A DNA stretch of 60,000 nucleotides, from the NCBI RefSeq assembly GCF_029227915.1, contig NC_079875.1, positions 28,830,001-28,890,000 on the forward strand. Reading direction: 5' to 3'. Made by a program: the position numbers and the translations under genes. Shown piece after piece: positions 42,899 through 54,545 of the stretch. The stretch comes from Hydractinia symbiolongicarpus (lineage: Eukaryota > Cnidaria > Hydrozoa > Anthoathecata > Hydractiniidae). The stretch's first letter is position 1, and the number at the start of each line of letters is the position of its first letter. The notes under the pieces are model-generated. The model worked only from the letters and a program-made list of their open reading frames with translations, had not been told where the DNA came from and did no database searches.

Positions 42899-43600
42899 TT
42901 ATCCAGTTGATAAAGTTTCTTGTCGTTCAAGAAACATTTTAGCCCTTGAGGTTTTCACTGCCTTTATCACTACATAATATATATTATGTCTTAAGCCTGC
43001 CCTTATAGTTTTATCATCCTTGGCAGTAATAACATCTACAGCATCGCATAGATAATCGAAGTTATCTATGTTAAACATATCAATGATTTTAAAACTTTTT
43101 TCATAATTACCATCAAACGGCCAATCTTTGCATATGTGCTGTAATTCTTTAAAACATTTTACAGCCCAGGTTAAGAATGCTCTCATCTTTTCTGACAATA
43201 GAGCCGATTTCATCTTCCCTGATTTTGCATAAAATGTTATTGACAAATGTCTCAGGCATTTTATCCTTATTAGGAATAGATTCCATATATTATGGCAAAC
43301 CAACTGATGGAGCATCATTTTGTTTTCCACAAGATCGTCTATGTTGTGAAAAAACCTTTTCGATATCTTTGCTGAACATGAACTGCAATGGAAAAGTTCA
43401 AAATATTTTCTTTCTTTTTCTTTCCCCTCCTGCCTTATTGTACTTCACTATGCCTTCCCTTTTTATTTTTCTGAACGCCTTTATTCTTGATGATTTGTTA
43501 AAGGTCAGACTATCCGCTACTTTTTTCACCTTTTTGTGGACTGTGCTGACATGCCGTGTCAATTTCCGGGGTTTTTTTCCCGCAAAATAAACACAGTCTT
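42899..43600 (-). pseudogene. Zinc-finger/tyrosine-recombinase-like family protein, N-terminal half
   Basis: From 43600: LCLFCGKK, LTRHVSTVHKKVKKVADSLT, SSRIKAFRKIKREGIVKYNK (finger plus following helix, parallel to KLSRRLLTHI...ERKHLLKAIRLKGDFYH at 8549-8878). After a stop and shift near 43405 comes SALLSEKMRAFLTWAVKCFK, FNIDNFDYLCDAVDVITAKD and KTIRAGLRHNIYYVVIKAVK, matching the (K/R)-M-R-E-(F/L)-A...(F)-x-x-(L/V)-x-x-A-V helical region before the recombinase domain. Catalytic part absent. Confidence 0.5.
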
Positions 43601-44286
43601 TTGGGCTTCTGATATGGCTTTTGTTTCTAAAAGGAGATGAGTTAAAGAATTGCTCAAATAATTAGTAACACGCCTATTATGCGCTAATACAAAATAATAT
43701 GATACATAAAATTTCAAAGTGGCTCGAATAATGTCCAAGTGGCTGGTACAGTTTTCCTAGTTACAAAGATATAAAGAAAATGAATTCCGACTTTTGAAAA
43801 TAAAAGTTAGAACAAAATGTTGTAAAATATTTGCTGTTTGTGTTACATGCAGCATAATGGAACGCATTACAAATTTCACTCACATATACACGATCCCCTG
43901 GACTATCGTCGAAATTAACAGATTTCTTAGCTGCCAGATGTTTTTCCTAAAGCAAAATTAGAAAGTACTTGCTTAGTTTTCTAAATATTTTCCATACAGA
44001 TCCACTCCTTCGCAGAGTACTTATATGAGTCTTTAAAGATTGATGGTCGAAAAAAGAATATTTTACAATTGTAGCGATAAATATACCTTTATTTTAAACA
44101 AATGTTACAAAGGTTGTGGTTGATACACCTTTACTTAAAAGAAACAAGTGTTTGGTAATAAACAAGTAACTCAATTCTCTTATAAAGTATTTAACTCAAA
44201 ATTGCAGAACTAAAGTTTCTTAAAATAGGTTTGTTGTAAAATTTCCTTGAAGTGTTTTCTCCAATCTCCTGCTTTATTAATATCCG
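43601..44286. other. No gene seen
   Basis: AT-rich spacer between the recombinase-family remnant and DIRS copy 2. Confidence 0.4.
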
Positions 44287-44985
44287 CTAAGAAAAGTCAT
44301 TTCGCTCTTGCTTTGGAGGTAGAGGCACTCCTCGTGGAATGGTAGAGTAAAGCTTGGTATCGATACCAGCACATTCTAGAGTAGTTGTTACCCAACGAGA
44401 CAAGGTTGACGTACACACAGGTTTATGTGGTGCTTGTATGCTTCTAAACAATTTAACAAAGAAAAAGTGATTTTCAAATATTGTTTTAAATTTTCTACTA
44501 AACATATATTTCTTGATAGGTCGTATTTTAATATTTCTAAAGGAGCAACATGATGTGCAGGTCGAGATGTTTTAAAAAGTTTTCTTATAAACACTAAAAT
44601 TTCTGTGGGTTGAAACACAATATTACGTACGACGATTGATGATATAGTTTCATCTCTTTGTCCTGAAAGAATTCATAGCGCACTCACAGTCCGGTATATT
44701 AAGAATTTTCAAGGGTAGCTTGTCAGGATCTCCAAGTGACTCGAGATGTTTTAGGACAATATCTATATACGTAAAGGAGTAACGTGGCAGACGCAATTTA
44801 AATTCTCCATGCATATAACGTTTCATAATTGGTTGCCTCCCAAAGTTAATTCCATATTGAGGCTCCATTATGATTGTTAATGCTGATCTTGCAGTATTAA
44901 GTGCAGAATATTGCCTTGTGCTATTCACAAAGAGGTCAGTTAAGAATTTCCAGACCTTCAACAATAATATGATGATACGGATCAA
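44287..44985 (-). pseudogene. DIRS-like tyrosine recombinase remnant, copy 2
   Basis: VWKFLTDLFVNSTRQYSALN, TARSALTIIMEPQYGINFGR, FRTKR (SGQR-equivalent Arg box region at 44650), PTEILVFIRKLFKTSRPAHH, and APHKPVCTSTLSRWVTTTLE followed by CAGID. The H-x-x-R box is degraded (STIPRGVPLP) and the Tyr is missing. Confidence 0.8.
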
Positions 44986-45770
44986 TTGACTTCAGCCAAT
45001 AGTTCATCTATTCTTAGATATATAGTAGGTATTGATTCCTTGTACCATCACTCAGCGGCGATCTTATAATATTTTTGGCTGTATGAGAGAGATTTGTCAC
45101 ATTTTTAGCTTTCCAAACACTATCCCAATTAATAGGGTCAAGCTTTCATCAATTGGCTGTGTTACTTCTAGACGTGATGGTAGAGTCAGCAGGTATTCTC
45201 TAGGGTAAATAAAGATAGGGTCTCCAATTAGTATTTCTTGGTATTGAGAATACAAACTCTGATATACAGTTTCGCACAACAAATACTCCAGTAGCCTTGT
45301 CGAAAAATATTTTTTGCAAGACTTTGGGTATCAGTGAAAATCGTGGAAATGCATAGAATTTAAAATCTTTCCAATCAAATAAAAATGCATTAACACCCCA
45401 AGCATCTGAGTCTGGCCGGAAGTAAATAATTTTTTTATTTGACAATTCGTCCTCAAAGAAAACAAATAAATTGATGGATTGAAATTTAATTTCAATATAG
45501 AGGATTGTAGTACTTTGGAATCTAATTTCCACTCAATGAAACTGTCATTCTTTCTAGATTATCTACCTGCAATATTATTTTCTTTTCCAGGGATATATGA
45601 AACAGATATCCATATATCCAGACTTTTGCCAGAGTCCAGATTTCGAAAACTATGTCGTTGCAAATTAATGGATGAGAGGTACCCATCTTATTAATGCAAA
45701 AAACTGCTGTAGTGTTGTCAAATTGCTTTAGTTCAAGAGCATTTGTGTGTAAATCTCTTTCATTATGGTC

Positions 45771-46700
45771 TCAAAATCCATTTATTTTGATGGATTCAGA
45801 CACAGCACCCCATCCAGTATTTGATGCATCAGTTTCAATAACTAAGTCAGGGTTTGTATAACCAATTGTGTTAAAACTAGTCAATATATTATCTACCCAC
45901 CACTGCAGTTCCTTTTTTGATCTTGTTGCAATTTGCATTTTAGAATCAAATTTTCCTGAATTGTTCTTTAAAGCTGATGTCTCATCATGCTCCAGATTTC
46001 TGTAAAACAGTTTTCCAAATTTTACTCTTGGAAAGCAGCTGACCAGGGCACCACTGACAGAGGAAAGCTTTTGTATTGATGTAAAATTACATCGAATTAA
46101 TTCTGTACATATTTTGATAATATTTCCTTTCTTTTCTTTATCTAAGTAAATTATCATTCTTTTAGAATCAATAATAAAGCCAAGAAGTGTAATCACTTGT
46201 TCTGGAATTAATTGAGATTTTGTAACATAACAAATCCATGTTTGCCAAATAATTTTAAAATTGCAAGACTCCTTCAAGACATTCATTATATGGCATGTGT
46301 GTGTTAAATATGTCGGCTAAATATTCTGCTATAATATAATTTAGTAATTTTTTGAATTTTCTTGTACTAGAACATAATCCATTTGGTAAATCTAAGTACT
46401 TGTAAAGAACATCATCAAAAACAAATTTTAAGTATTTTTGTGCTTCATTACTCATTGGTACTGTGTAATAAGCCTCTTTGAGATCTAATGTGGTCATATA
46501 ACAAGAGGTCTGATTAGCTTAAGAATAGTATTTAATGTATCCATTTTAAAATGCACATAGGGAAGGTAACCATTTAATTGTTTAAGATTAAGTATTGATC
46601 TAAAGCTGTCCCCATCCATAGGTACTATTTTCCAATGCACCTGCCTGAAATAGCTTTATTTTGTGATTACAGTAGTCAAAAAGATTATCCAAATTTTTTG
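45771..46700 (-). pseudogene. DIRS-like RT/RNase H remnant, copy 2
   Basis: MTTLDLKEAYYTVPMSNEAQ, KFVFDDVLYKYLDLPNGLCS, KFKKLLNYIIAEYLADIFNT, QVITLLGFIIDSKRMIIYLD and the RNase H VIETDASNTGWGAVSESIK. The LP-N-G block is present, but where Y-I-D-D is expected the frame reads ADIFNTH and then skips, so the catalytic site is lost by a small deletion. Confidence 0.8.
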
Positions 46701-46860
46701 AAAAATTACTTACATTTACTTTTTGTAGTAGTAGCGTTTGCGATGATTCTGTTTTTTGGGAGAGCCTAAAAAAGGCTTTTTATATAAGTTAGATGAGGAG
46801 TACTGGTTTTTCTTTTTATAATTATTTACATGCTGGTTACTGATGTTTAATTTTGCAAAT

Positions 46861-49800
46861 TTCCTTTTTCCATTCTGCAGCATTGGTGTTATCATTGTAA
46901 ACTTAGAAGATCGGATGTTAAGGGCAAGAGCGGCGTTTTGATAGAAAGATGCAGAAGAAAATATTCAGGTTTATCCAGAACCTATATCAATACAATGCAT
47001 GTCCCTAACCATCCACGATAGCCCTTATTAGAGAGATATATTCGAACATATTGATTTAGGTGCCATTTTTAGTACTTGGTGAATCCTTCGAAACTACATC
47101 TATCACAAAGGAGTCAATTTAGCTTGTGTTAGTACTATTGTATTTTTTGCCGACCATTGCATTCAAGTATTTAGGGACTTCGGCTCGAGCCAGTTCTTGG
47201 AAAGTATCCACTTTGGCATTTATTCGTATTTTTGGATCAGAAACATTCTTCTGCTGCTCTGTCCGGATGGTTCACCTTTAATGTTCATTTTCAATTTCGT
47301 AATTTCTGCATCCAGCAAGTCTGTTATTTCGCTAAAGGTATACATTTCAAAGTCATTTGAATATTTCTAACTAACAAGGTTCTAGGCTGCTTACGCAAAC
47401 CTTTTTATTATTATAAAAAGCGACTTAAAGCGAATGTCATTAAAAATAGCTCTGTATGACATGTGTATATTTAATTTTTGCAACGACCAATTTAACTTTC
47501 GGCATATTCACTCTTGCATTGGTTATACAATTGCTCTGTTCCCGCCGATTGAAATCTTTAATTGCAGCACCCCAACACCACTGTCCAGCGCATCGCCGCT
47601 GTTGGTCATATAACTCAACTTGTTCCTGAAAAAGTTAAAATGTTAAGGTTAAAGCTAAAATGCAACTGTCGGAGTTTGGAAGGTACGGATTAATCATGTC
47701 ATCATAGCAATCTTAATCTCGATCACAATCATTAATGGGGAAAATAAAATAAAAAACTTAGTTGCTCCTTGACCAAGGTACTGTCAGCGGAGATACTGAG
47801 CCCGGGGACAATTGTGAAATCTAGCAGGTTTGTCATCACCAAAAAAGGACGGGGAGAGGGGGAAGGGAGTATATTTATGACTACTACTATTACTTTTTAC
47901 TACTAATACCAACTACTATTTTATTGTAACCTTACTATTTTCGAATTAATTTCCTAAACAAGTACCACATTTTAGACATAACTTAGACGTGACTTGGATT
48001 GTTTAAGAAAACTAATGTTTGCCTGAGAAAAATGTATGTATTAGTTCACTTAAATAGAGTTTTAACACTAAATTTTGATGAGAGAGAGCATCTTACTTAT
48101 AATCTAATCTCCTGCTCTTAACAGCAAACTTATCGATGACCGATGAGGTAGATGGTACAAATTCTTTGTGTATGTGTAACAAAGCTAGCTGCGATTTTGA
48201 ACTGCTGCGATTTTCTCTCTGTTTTTCTTACCAGCTAGAAAAGGTGTTCAACTAGATGTAGCTAGCTAGCTAAAGGCTCGAGTGTTGGAACCAGGAGCAA
48301 CAGCCTGGACACAAAAAGTATTTTTGGTTGTAGGGAGCAATTCCATTATATATATGCATTCACAGGTTTTTTTATAAGGTTATTGCATATATATACTTGC
48401 AGCAGACAATCAGTAATTAAACGGCAACCATTTTTCACTGCCTTCATGAACTTCTGCTACGGTTATACATTTTGTCTTCTACTTCTGAATTGGCAGGTAT
48501 CGTTAGTACCGATTTAAGTATCCTTAAGAATTATTAAAAAAATATTGGACATTTTGAGTTCGTTTTAGGACGTTTTTAACTTATCGATTTTATTTTATTG
48601 TCTTTTTTAGACGTCCTGTCGATATCGTTTGGTTTGTCTGATACTGCTAGACTTGAAATATGTTTTATATTTTGGTTCAGAATTGGGTTTTTAGATTGTC
48701 TTTGAAATTCAGGAATGATCTGTTTAAACAGCCACATGTTTTTTGTTTTAACATTTTGTGTACATATGTGGTGATCTGTACAATCCTACCTCAGTCTGCA
48801 AAATGCATATTCAGTTTCATAGTTAAGAGAAGCTAATGCATTTTTATAATTCTCATGATGCTCATTTGTAATTTAGGAGCGGATCTTTCATTTGTTTGTA
48901 AAATACTCGTTATGGTCATGTGCAATGTAGGTTGTTAACATGTGCTTCCAACACAATATATTTTGCAACCATTCTAAGTATAAAAGAATACAATTACCCT
49001 GAGCTAGCTACCACGAACAATAAATTTTGAAAATGTCCACTGTTACTCCCCTCTAGTCTCTTGTTCGGCTCTGCTCAATACAATGAACATCAACCAGAAA
49101 GCTAGTTAGCCAATTCTTTTAACGTGTTATTTATATACGTTACTTTGCTGGTTATATACAATATACTAATTATAAAATGAAGCCACTCCTGTGTAAGAGA
49201 ATAAAAAAGTTAGTCAAGCTTAAAGATGATAAAATAAAAAGCTACATTAATTCCCAAAAGTTGTAGCGGATAAGGTTTCGGCGAAGAAAATTAGGACAGA
49301 TTTGCAAAATAAAAAAGAACGAAGCAGAAAAACAACAAAAATAAAATAGGAGCAAACAAACTAGTAAACAAATGATTTGATGATGTCTCACAATGAAGCA
49401 AGATGGAGATTTTTTTTTATGTTTCTGAAAGATGGATTTCTGGCTTAATAAATTCAAGGCAATGTATATTCGGAGCATGTGTTGATGGTTCGCCACACTT
49501 TCTCACTATACCCTGCGTCTTGCTGATATAATTCGTCTGATATTTTTCTGCCTAGCCTGTTTATCATCCGAGCATTGCATTGTTTTGCATTTTCTTTTCT
49601 GGCTCTTGAAAAATCGGTTAAAATGCATAAATACGTATATGAATAAAATATTTTTCTAAGACAGGATAATTAGTTTCTTTATAGTTTAGCAGTCAAAATA
49701 TAGTTAAAGGCTTTAGAAGCCAAATATTTACTTCTCTGAACCCGTCGTTCAATTTTGCATGGACAATCTCTGAGTCCTTCTAACAAACGATATGTCACAT

Positions 49801-50110
49801 TTTCTTTTTCTTGAAATCTGATGAAAAACAAGGCAGTGGTTAAATCTAGGTATATAATCAAGTTAAGATTATGGAAAATTCTTTTGAAAAAATTATATTT
49901 AAATAAAAAGCATAATATGTCACCCCAGATTAAATTTCCATCCTTTCTCCTGCTCGAATGAAAGATACAGATCACGAATAATTCTCTAAATAAAAAATAC
50001 AGAAATATTTTCCTGCATTACAATATTTTATATGCAATACAGAACAAAAATTAAACAAAACTAACACACAGTCATTCCTGAAAGTGCAGCATCAAGAAAA
50101 TTATTCATGG
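46861..50110. other. Noncoding stretch; one candidate minus exon and a dispersed-repeat segment
   Basis: On the minus strand CTTTTTCAG at about 47630 precedes EQVELYDQQRRCAGQWCWGA and AAIKDFNRREQ, open to a stop near 47445; not recognised. From about 48390 to 48545 and again near 49140-49220 the sequence is similar to 51145-51285 and 51440-51570 (TTCTGCTACGGTTATACATT and TTGCTGGTTATATAC), so a dispersed repeat is present twice. No gene. Confidence 0.4.
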
Positions 50111-50431
50111 TTACTCTAAGATGTCCAGGATTAACGGCGAAATAGGGGTGGGATGCGGCTCGGTGTATGTGCGCTGCTTCTTGAACTGGTTGTCCTGTAA
50201 ACGGGAGAGCAAATCAGCGTAAGTATTTGATTTCCCATAAATATGATGCAATAGAATATTTATGTTATGGTTAGCAATGAAGAAGAACAGCAACCGCAAA
50301 AGCTTCCTTACACTTACAAGAGCCCGTTTTCCATATGTGCACAAGGGCTTTATTGTTTGTGTAGATAGTAATTTTGGGATCAACCCATTGCGCACCCCAT
50401 GATTTGTGCTTATTTCAACGTTTTTGTGCAT
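50111..50431 (-). pseudogene. YR-retrotransposon RNase H C-terminal fragment
   Basis: Frame contains KALVSVRKLLRLLFFFIANH, NINILLHHIYGKSNTYADLL, SRLQDNQF and a Pro-rich PHPTPISP. The L-R-x-L-F-F-x-x-A-x-x-N-I...H-I-x-G-x-x-N-x-x-A-D-x-L-S-R-L-Q pattern is the end of the RNase H domain in Ngaro/DIRS elements. Nothing else of that element is visible around it. Confidence 0.75.
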
Positions 50432-50575
50432 ATTTTATATATAAGGCAAAAAATTTTTTTAGATGCTCTTTTTTTATATGCTCAATACCTTAAAGTTTTT
50501 TATTATCTATATTATAATACCCGTATACGTCTGTAATGGTAGCTTAGCTGCGCAAGTATAAAAAGGACGAGCGAA

Positions 50576-50607
50576 CTCGTGGATTTTTCCACGGGCTAAC
50601 GACTAGT
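50576..50607 (+). mobile_element. Helitron-like 3' terminus
   Basis: CGTGGATTTTTCCACG forms a hairpin (50578-50593), followed by GGCTAACGA and CTAG at 50603-50606, then T. A short GC hairpin roughly 10 nt before a terminal CTRR and insertion before T is the Helitron 3' signature. The 5' TC end was not located. Confidence 0.5.
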
Positions 50608-50769
50608 TTATATTTTATTGTAGTTAAAAATTGCTTATTGAAAACAGTTTGTATATATAAGTATTTTATTATTAAAAGAGAAAAAATTTTCTGAGCGTCA
50701 ATTTTTAGTGGGTTAGTTTGTACACATTTCCTTCTTTTTCTAAAGTAGCAAAATTAGAAGTTCAACTGC

Positions 50770-51400
50770 TACGCTGGTCGATATGCCAATACGTCATAGA
50801 ATCAAAGTATTCATCATCAGTATTTTTCCGTATTCGTTAAGGACCGTTTCGCCATTTCCGTATGATATCAGTATTCTCCGTATACTACGTTCTGTAATAC
50901 AGAAATTCGTAAATCCGTATCAATCTCCATATCAAGCTTGTATCCGTCTGTATTCCACATTCCGTTTACGGATAGTATCCTATTATCCGTATTCAAATAG
51001 TCCCAATACGGTGTGATACGGATTAAGTATACGGAGTTTATGCTGTCGATTTAGTCTCTGAATTTGTCCGTATTCTGTATATTACGGGGAAATTCGGATG
51101 TAAGAAAACCCCGTATTTATGCATGCTCCACACAGTGTGAACTGTTACGGTATACTTGCAGGAGACAGTAATTAAACTTCTGCTACGGTTATACATTTCG
51201 TCTTCTACTTCTGAATTGACCAAGTATCTTTAGTACCGATTTAAGTATCATTAAGAATTATTAAGAAAAATAACAGCCACGTATACGTACTTTTTATTGC
51301 ACGTATCGTTCTGTATATGAGGAAAATACGGAGAGTAGCGGTAATTAAATTTTCCATATTAATTCTGTGTTTCTCTTCCGTATCACACCGTATTGGGACT
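50770..51400. repeat. TCCGTAT/ATACGGA-rich zone with 24-bp perfect terminal inverted repeats at 50999-51400
   Basis: Positions 50999-51022 (AGTCCCAATACGGTGTGATA...) and 51377-51400 are perfect reverse complements over 24 bp, bounding a 402-bp segment with no coding sequence. Within and upstream of it (50770-51100) TCCGTAT, CCGTAT and ATACGG recur at least fifteen times at irregular spacing in both orientations. No clear target duplication. Confidence 0.75.
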
Positions 51401-52021
51401 CTTGGAATATGCACTGTGTGTGTGGATTTATATACATTACTTGCTGGTTATATACTATATACTATCTATTAGTGTTCTACAAATACATTAGTTAATAGTT
51501 ATGGTTATATACAATATTTCTACTATAAAATAAAACCACTTTTGTGTGAGAGAATACAAAAGTTAGTCTATTTTCAGCCCGGTCCATATACAACAGGACT
51601 ATCTTGTCACTTATTACTTTTTCACAATTAGGGACAAAAAATCGTTTGGTTTTAATAGGTGTCCTGTCTAATTTTCTCTTTATATGCAGTATTTTTAATA
51701 TGGTAGTAAGTAATACCTGAACGTCCATTCGGCACTATAGCGTCCCCAAAACTGTGTCAATATATGCTCTCAAATTTTGGGCGTATGCTTCGGTGCTGTG
51801 TTGCAGACGTGCATATAAAATTAAATGAAAGCATTAACTATATCCATATGTTTAATGACGAAGTGTTTTTACTCACAAAATATCTGATTAAAGGATTATT
51901 GGACTCCGTTGTCCATTTCAGCCTCTTTAAATCTATCTGCCGAATATGTTTCTCTGTCCCTCGCTTTAGGCATTCAAACCGATAAAAGTACGTGTTCACA
52001 TTTCTGTCTTTTTTTATTAAT
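51401..52021. other. No gene seen
   Basis: AT-rich; the part to ~51570 is the second copy of the dispersed repeat seen near 49140-49220. Confidence 0.4.
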
Positions 52022-52255
52022 TTATAACGAATGTTTATAAAGGATTTTTCCATTCATATATAGTAAAATATACAAAATATATATAATTACAAAATGTCTG
52101 TTTTTCCATGTGTCCTGTTTCCTTGTCTTGTAAATTGTTGATGCAGTCTCGATGGTTAACTGAGGTCTGATTCTCTGAAGCAAGTATAATCTCCCTCTAA
52201 CTTTCTTGTATGTCGACTCGATGTGCTCACAAAGTGAAGAGTTTGGAGTTTGCAT
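52022..52255 (-). pseudogene. LINE reverse-transcriptase thumb fragment
   Basis: Begins NSSLCEHIESTYKKVRGRLY, LLQRIRPQLTIETASTIYKT. The H-I-x-x-x-x-x-K-V-x-x-R-L-x-L-L-x-R-I-R-x-x-L-T...I-Y pattern follows the catalytic core in many Jockey/RTE-type RTs. Only ~45 residues are convincing; the rest of the frame is unrelated. Confidence 0.55.
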
Positions 52256-53097
52256 ACTAAAACATGCAAAAATAGCATTGTAAATGCTACTTTAATAAGA
52301 CTACAAAACTAACACTATTCAGTAAACGTAATGTTATGAGTAAACGACCGTGCATTGTAAAAAAGAGTTCTTTTCCATCTTTCAGAATTACTACACGTCA
52401 TGTATCCACGGATTAGTTGCTCCAATATATGCATGATGTTTATACTCGATACAACACCATTACTAAGAACATTGTTCGAATATATGGCGGACCCCTCTAA
52501 CTATTCTTTCATCTAAATAACGCATTTTACAGAAATAGCGTATATTGGTCCCGACCTTGCCTGATGTCTTTTTTTAAAAACAAAAATAAACGAAAACTTG
52601 TATTATATTTGGGTCTTTGGCTGATTTTGTGCATGAATTGACTATTTTGGAGCTGATAAAATATCGCAATAAACTGACGTTGGCACATTTGAGGGTCTCT
52701 TGTTCCCTGCCATTGTGCACAAAATCGAAATAAGTCAATCCTAACAAATATCTAAACAATGTATTTATTTGTGCTATGTTGGAGTCGATAAGACTTTTTA
52801 TTTTATTAAAAAAAATGTATTTCCAGGAAACGAGTGGCGATTGGCACAGTGATGCATACAAGATAGGAATCTTTTCTTAAGCTCCTAAGTATTACCCTTA
52901 CACCTACTAATTGACCAGTTTAAATGATTGATGATGGCAGGTATCCATTGTCCTAGATCTTGACATGCTATAATTGTAGAACACAAGATCAGGGATCCAA
53001 TATATATAGGATCAATTATTTGCTCATCATGTGCCTTGTTATATTCAAAGTCTGGATCAGATTTTTCCGATCTTTGCAAGGATTTTGCCAGCCAATC

Positions 53098-53245
53098 ATC
53101 TTTATGGCCGTGGAATTGATGAACGAGGCATTTAAAGGAGACAAGTGTTATATATTTGCAATTTTTCGTATTGATACAAGATTGTTGTCACTTAGGGTCA
53201 ACAACCTCGTCTCATGTTCTATATATTTTAGCTGTAAAATTAATA
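53098..53245. repeat. Solitary unit of the 5-kb minisatellite
   Basis: ATTGATGAACGAGGCATTTA, then AGACAAGTGTTATATATTTG, TATTGATACAAG, AACCTCGTCTCATGTTCTAT and ATATTTTAGCTGTAAAATT reproduce a full unit of the array at 5036-5960 with moderate divergence. Confidence 0.9.
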
Positions 53246-54345
53246 ACACGTGTTATTGCAATGTATGGTGGAACAACTAAAACGGAATCTAAATCTGACA
53301 GTATTTTCCAATCGGAAGCAAGGTGAAGAAGGCCTGGACACTTTGTATGCCTCTTCTTAGATGGTGATTGACCGGCCGGAATGAAATTAATTTTGTTGCA
53401 CTTGGAAACCTTAAGAGGCTCATATGATACCAAAAACTCTTTTAATGCCTTAATCAAAACTATTAAAACCGAGTCATGACGGTATGTGTATCTACCCTGC
53501 GTAAGGGAGGTCCTACAGGCACCCAATATGTGAGAGACATTTGAGGATAGTTTCTTGCACAGAATGCAACTTTTGTCTTTCTCAATTCCCCATCTCACAA
53601 GATTGGTTGGAGAGGGAAGGATATCGTAGGTTGCTCCTATACAAAAGGAAGTTAGACATTGTTGCAGTAAAAGAATTGTTCTTCAAGATAAATTATTTTT
53701 TACATAAGAGCACCATTTCGTCCAATTGCCTTGTAAATGCAACTGTACAGCTCTGGCATGGTAAATATCTTCTATCTTCAGATCCAAGACTTTTCAGGGG
53801 AAGAGGACAAGGCGATGTCGAGGAATATAAAGAAATATTGGAAATTGAATGATGTAGTTTTAACCATTTCCTAATGAAAACAGAAATTCTTTGCTCTAGT
53901 TTTGTAATAGTAGATAGAGAAACTTCATAAATTAATAATGGCCAGCGAGAATCTGGGAATTAACAGATGGTGTAAAAACCAAACCTTATGGACCCCTTTA
54001 TGAAAGGACCTGTCTATAGCTATAAGTTTGTCTTCGGCATCATTTAGAAATTCTTGTATTGCAGCAGAATCAGACAAGGAAGAGTTTATTGTTCTGCCTA
54101 AACACCTAATTGGATTAGAATGAATGGATGGAATTTTTTCGCTGCCAACTGTAAACGGTGAACTTCGGACGACTTTTCCCTTATCAATAACAATGCTGCG
54201 TGATTTAGAAGGCCTATACGACATGCCTACCCAATCAAGAGCTGTTGTACACCTGTTTAATAAATTTTGAGTACTTGGAATTAACGTAAACATTAAGAAC
54301 ATATCATCCATGAAAGGTTTTATTGGGGGTTGGTCTGGGATCCGG
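53246..54345 (-). pseudogene. USP-LINE-type reverse transcriptase remnant
   Basis: From 54345 on the minus strand: IPDQPPIKPFMDDMFLMF (catalytic FxDD), LNRCTTALDWVGMSYRPSKS, RCLGRTINSSLSDSAA, AEDKLIAIDRSFHKGVHKVW, then after shifts ITKLEQRISVFIRKWLKLHH, LSNQSCEMG/RWGIEKDKSCILC, SSNVSHILGACRTSLTQGRY and YRHDSVLIVLIKAL. The block LEQxxSxFIRKWLxLHHSISN is shared almost word for word with 19900-19970, so this belongs to the same family. It is cut on the left by the minisatellite unit before the USP part would start. Confidence 0.85.
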
Positions 54346-54523
54346 GAAAGTCACAATATCAATTTATATTTGATTAATTTTATGACAGACAGTTAATATT
54401 TAAGTAATAGTTGGTGGCCAGTGAAAAAATCCATAGTTCGCAAGTTCTTTATACATCATTGCGTGTATCGCACTACTTAAGGTACCATTTTGACAGACAG
54501 ACGTATTCAGGTATTATAATATA

Positions 54524-54545
54524 CTAGCCGGGAAACCCGGCGTCG
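54524..54545 (-). mobile_element. Helitron-like 3' terminus (minus orientation)
   Basis: Reading the minus strand, CCGGGTTTCCCGG forms a hairpin (54540-54528) directly followed by CTAG (54527-54524) and T. This resembles Helitron or HINE 3' ends, but the hairpin-to-CTAG spacing is unusually short. No 5' end identified. Confidence 0.45.

Larger units (their letters stand above)
44287..46860 (-). mobile_element. DIRS-like tyrosine-recombinase retrotransposon, copy 2 (inverted)
   Basis: Second copy of the 11840-14235 family, on the other strand. Order on the minus strand: Gag end (46860-46700), RT/RNase H (46700-45780), linker (45700-45100), recombinase (44985-44287). It keeps more of the RT and of the recombinase 3' end than copy 1, so together they outline the family. 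Confidence 0.85.

Noticed and set aside
49242-49975. Minus-strand ORFs at 49242-49496 and 49679-49975.
   Set aside because: No recognised motifs, low-complexity hydrophobic runs, no splice or polyadenylation context.
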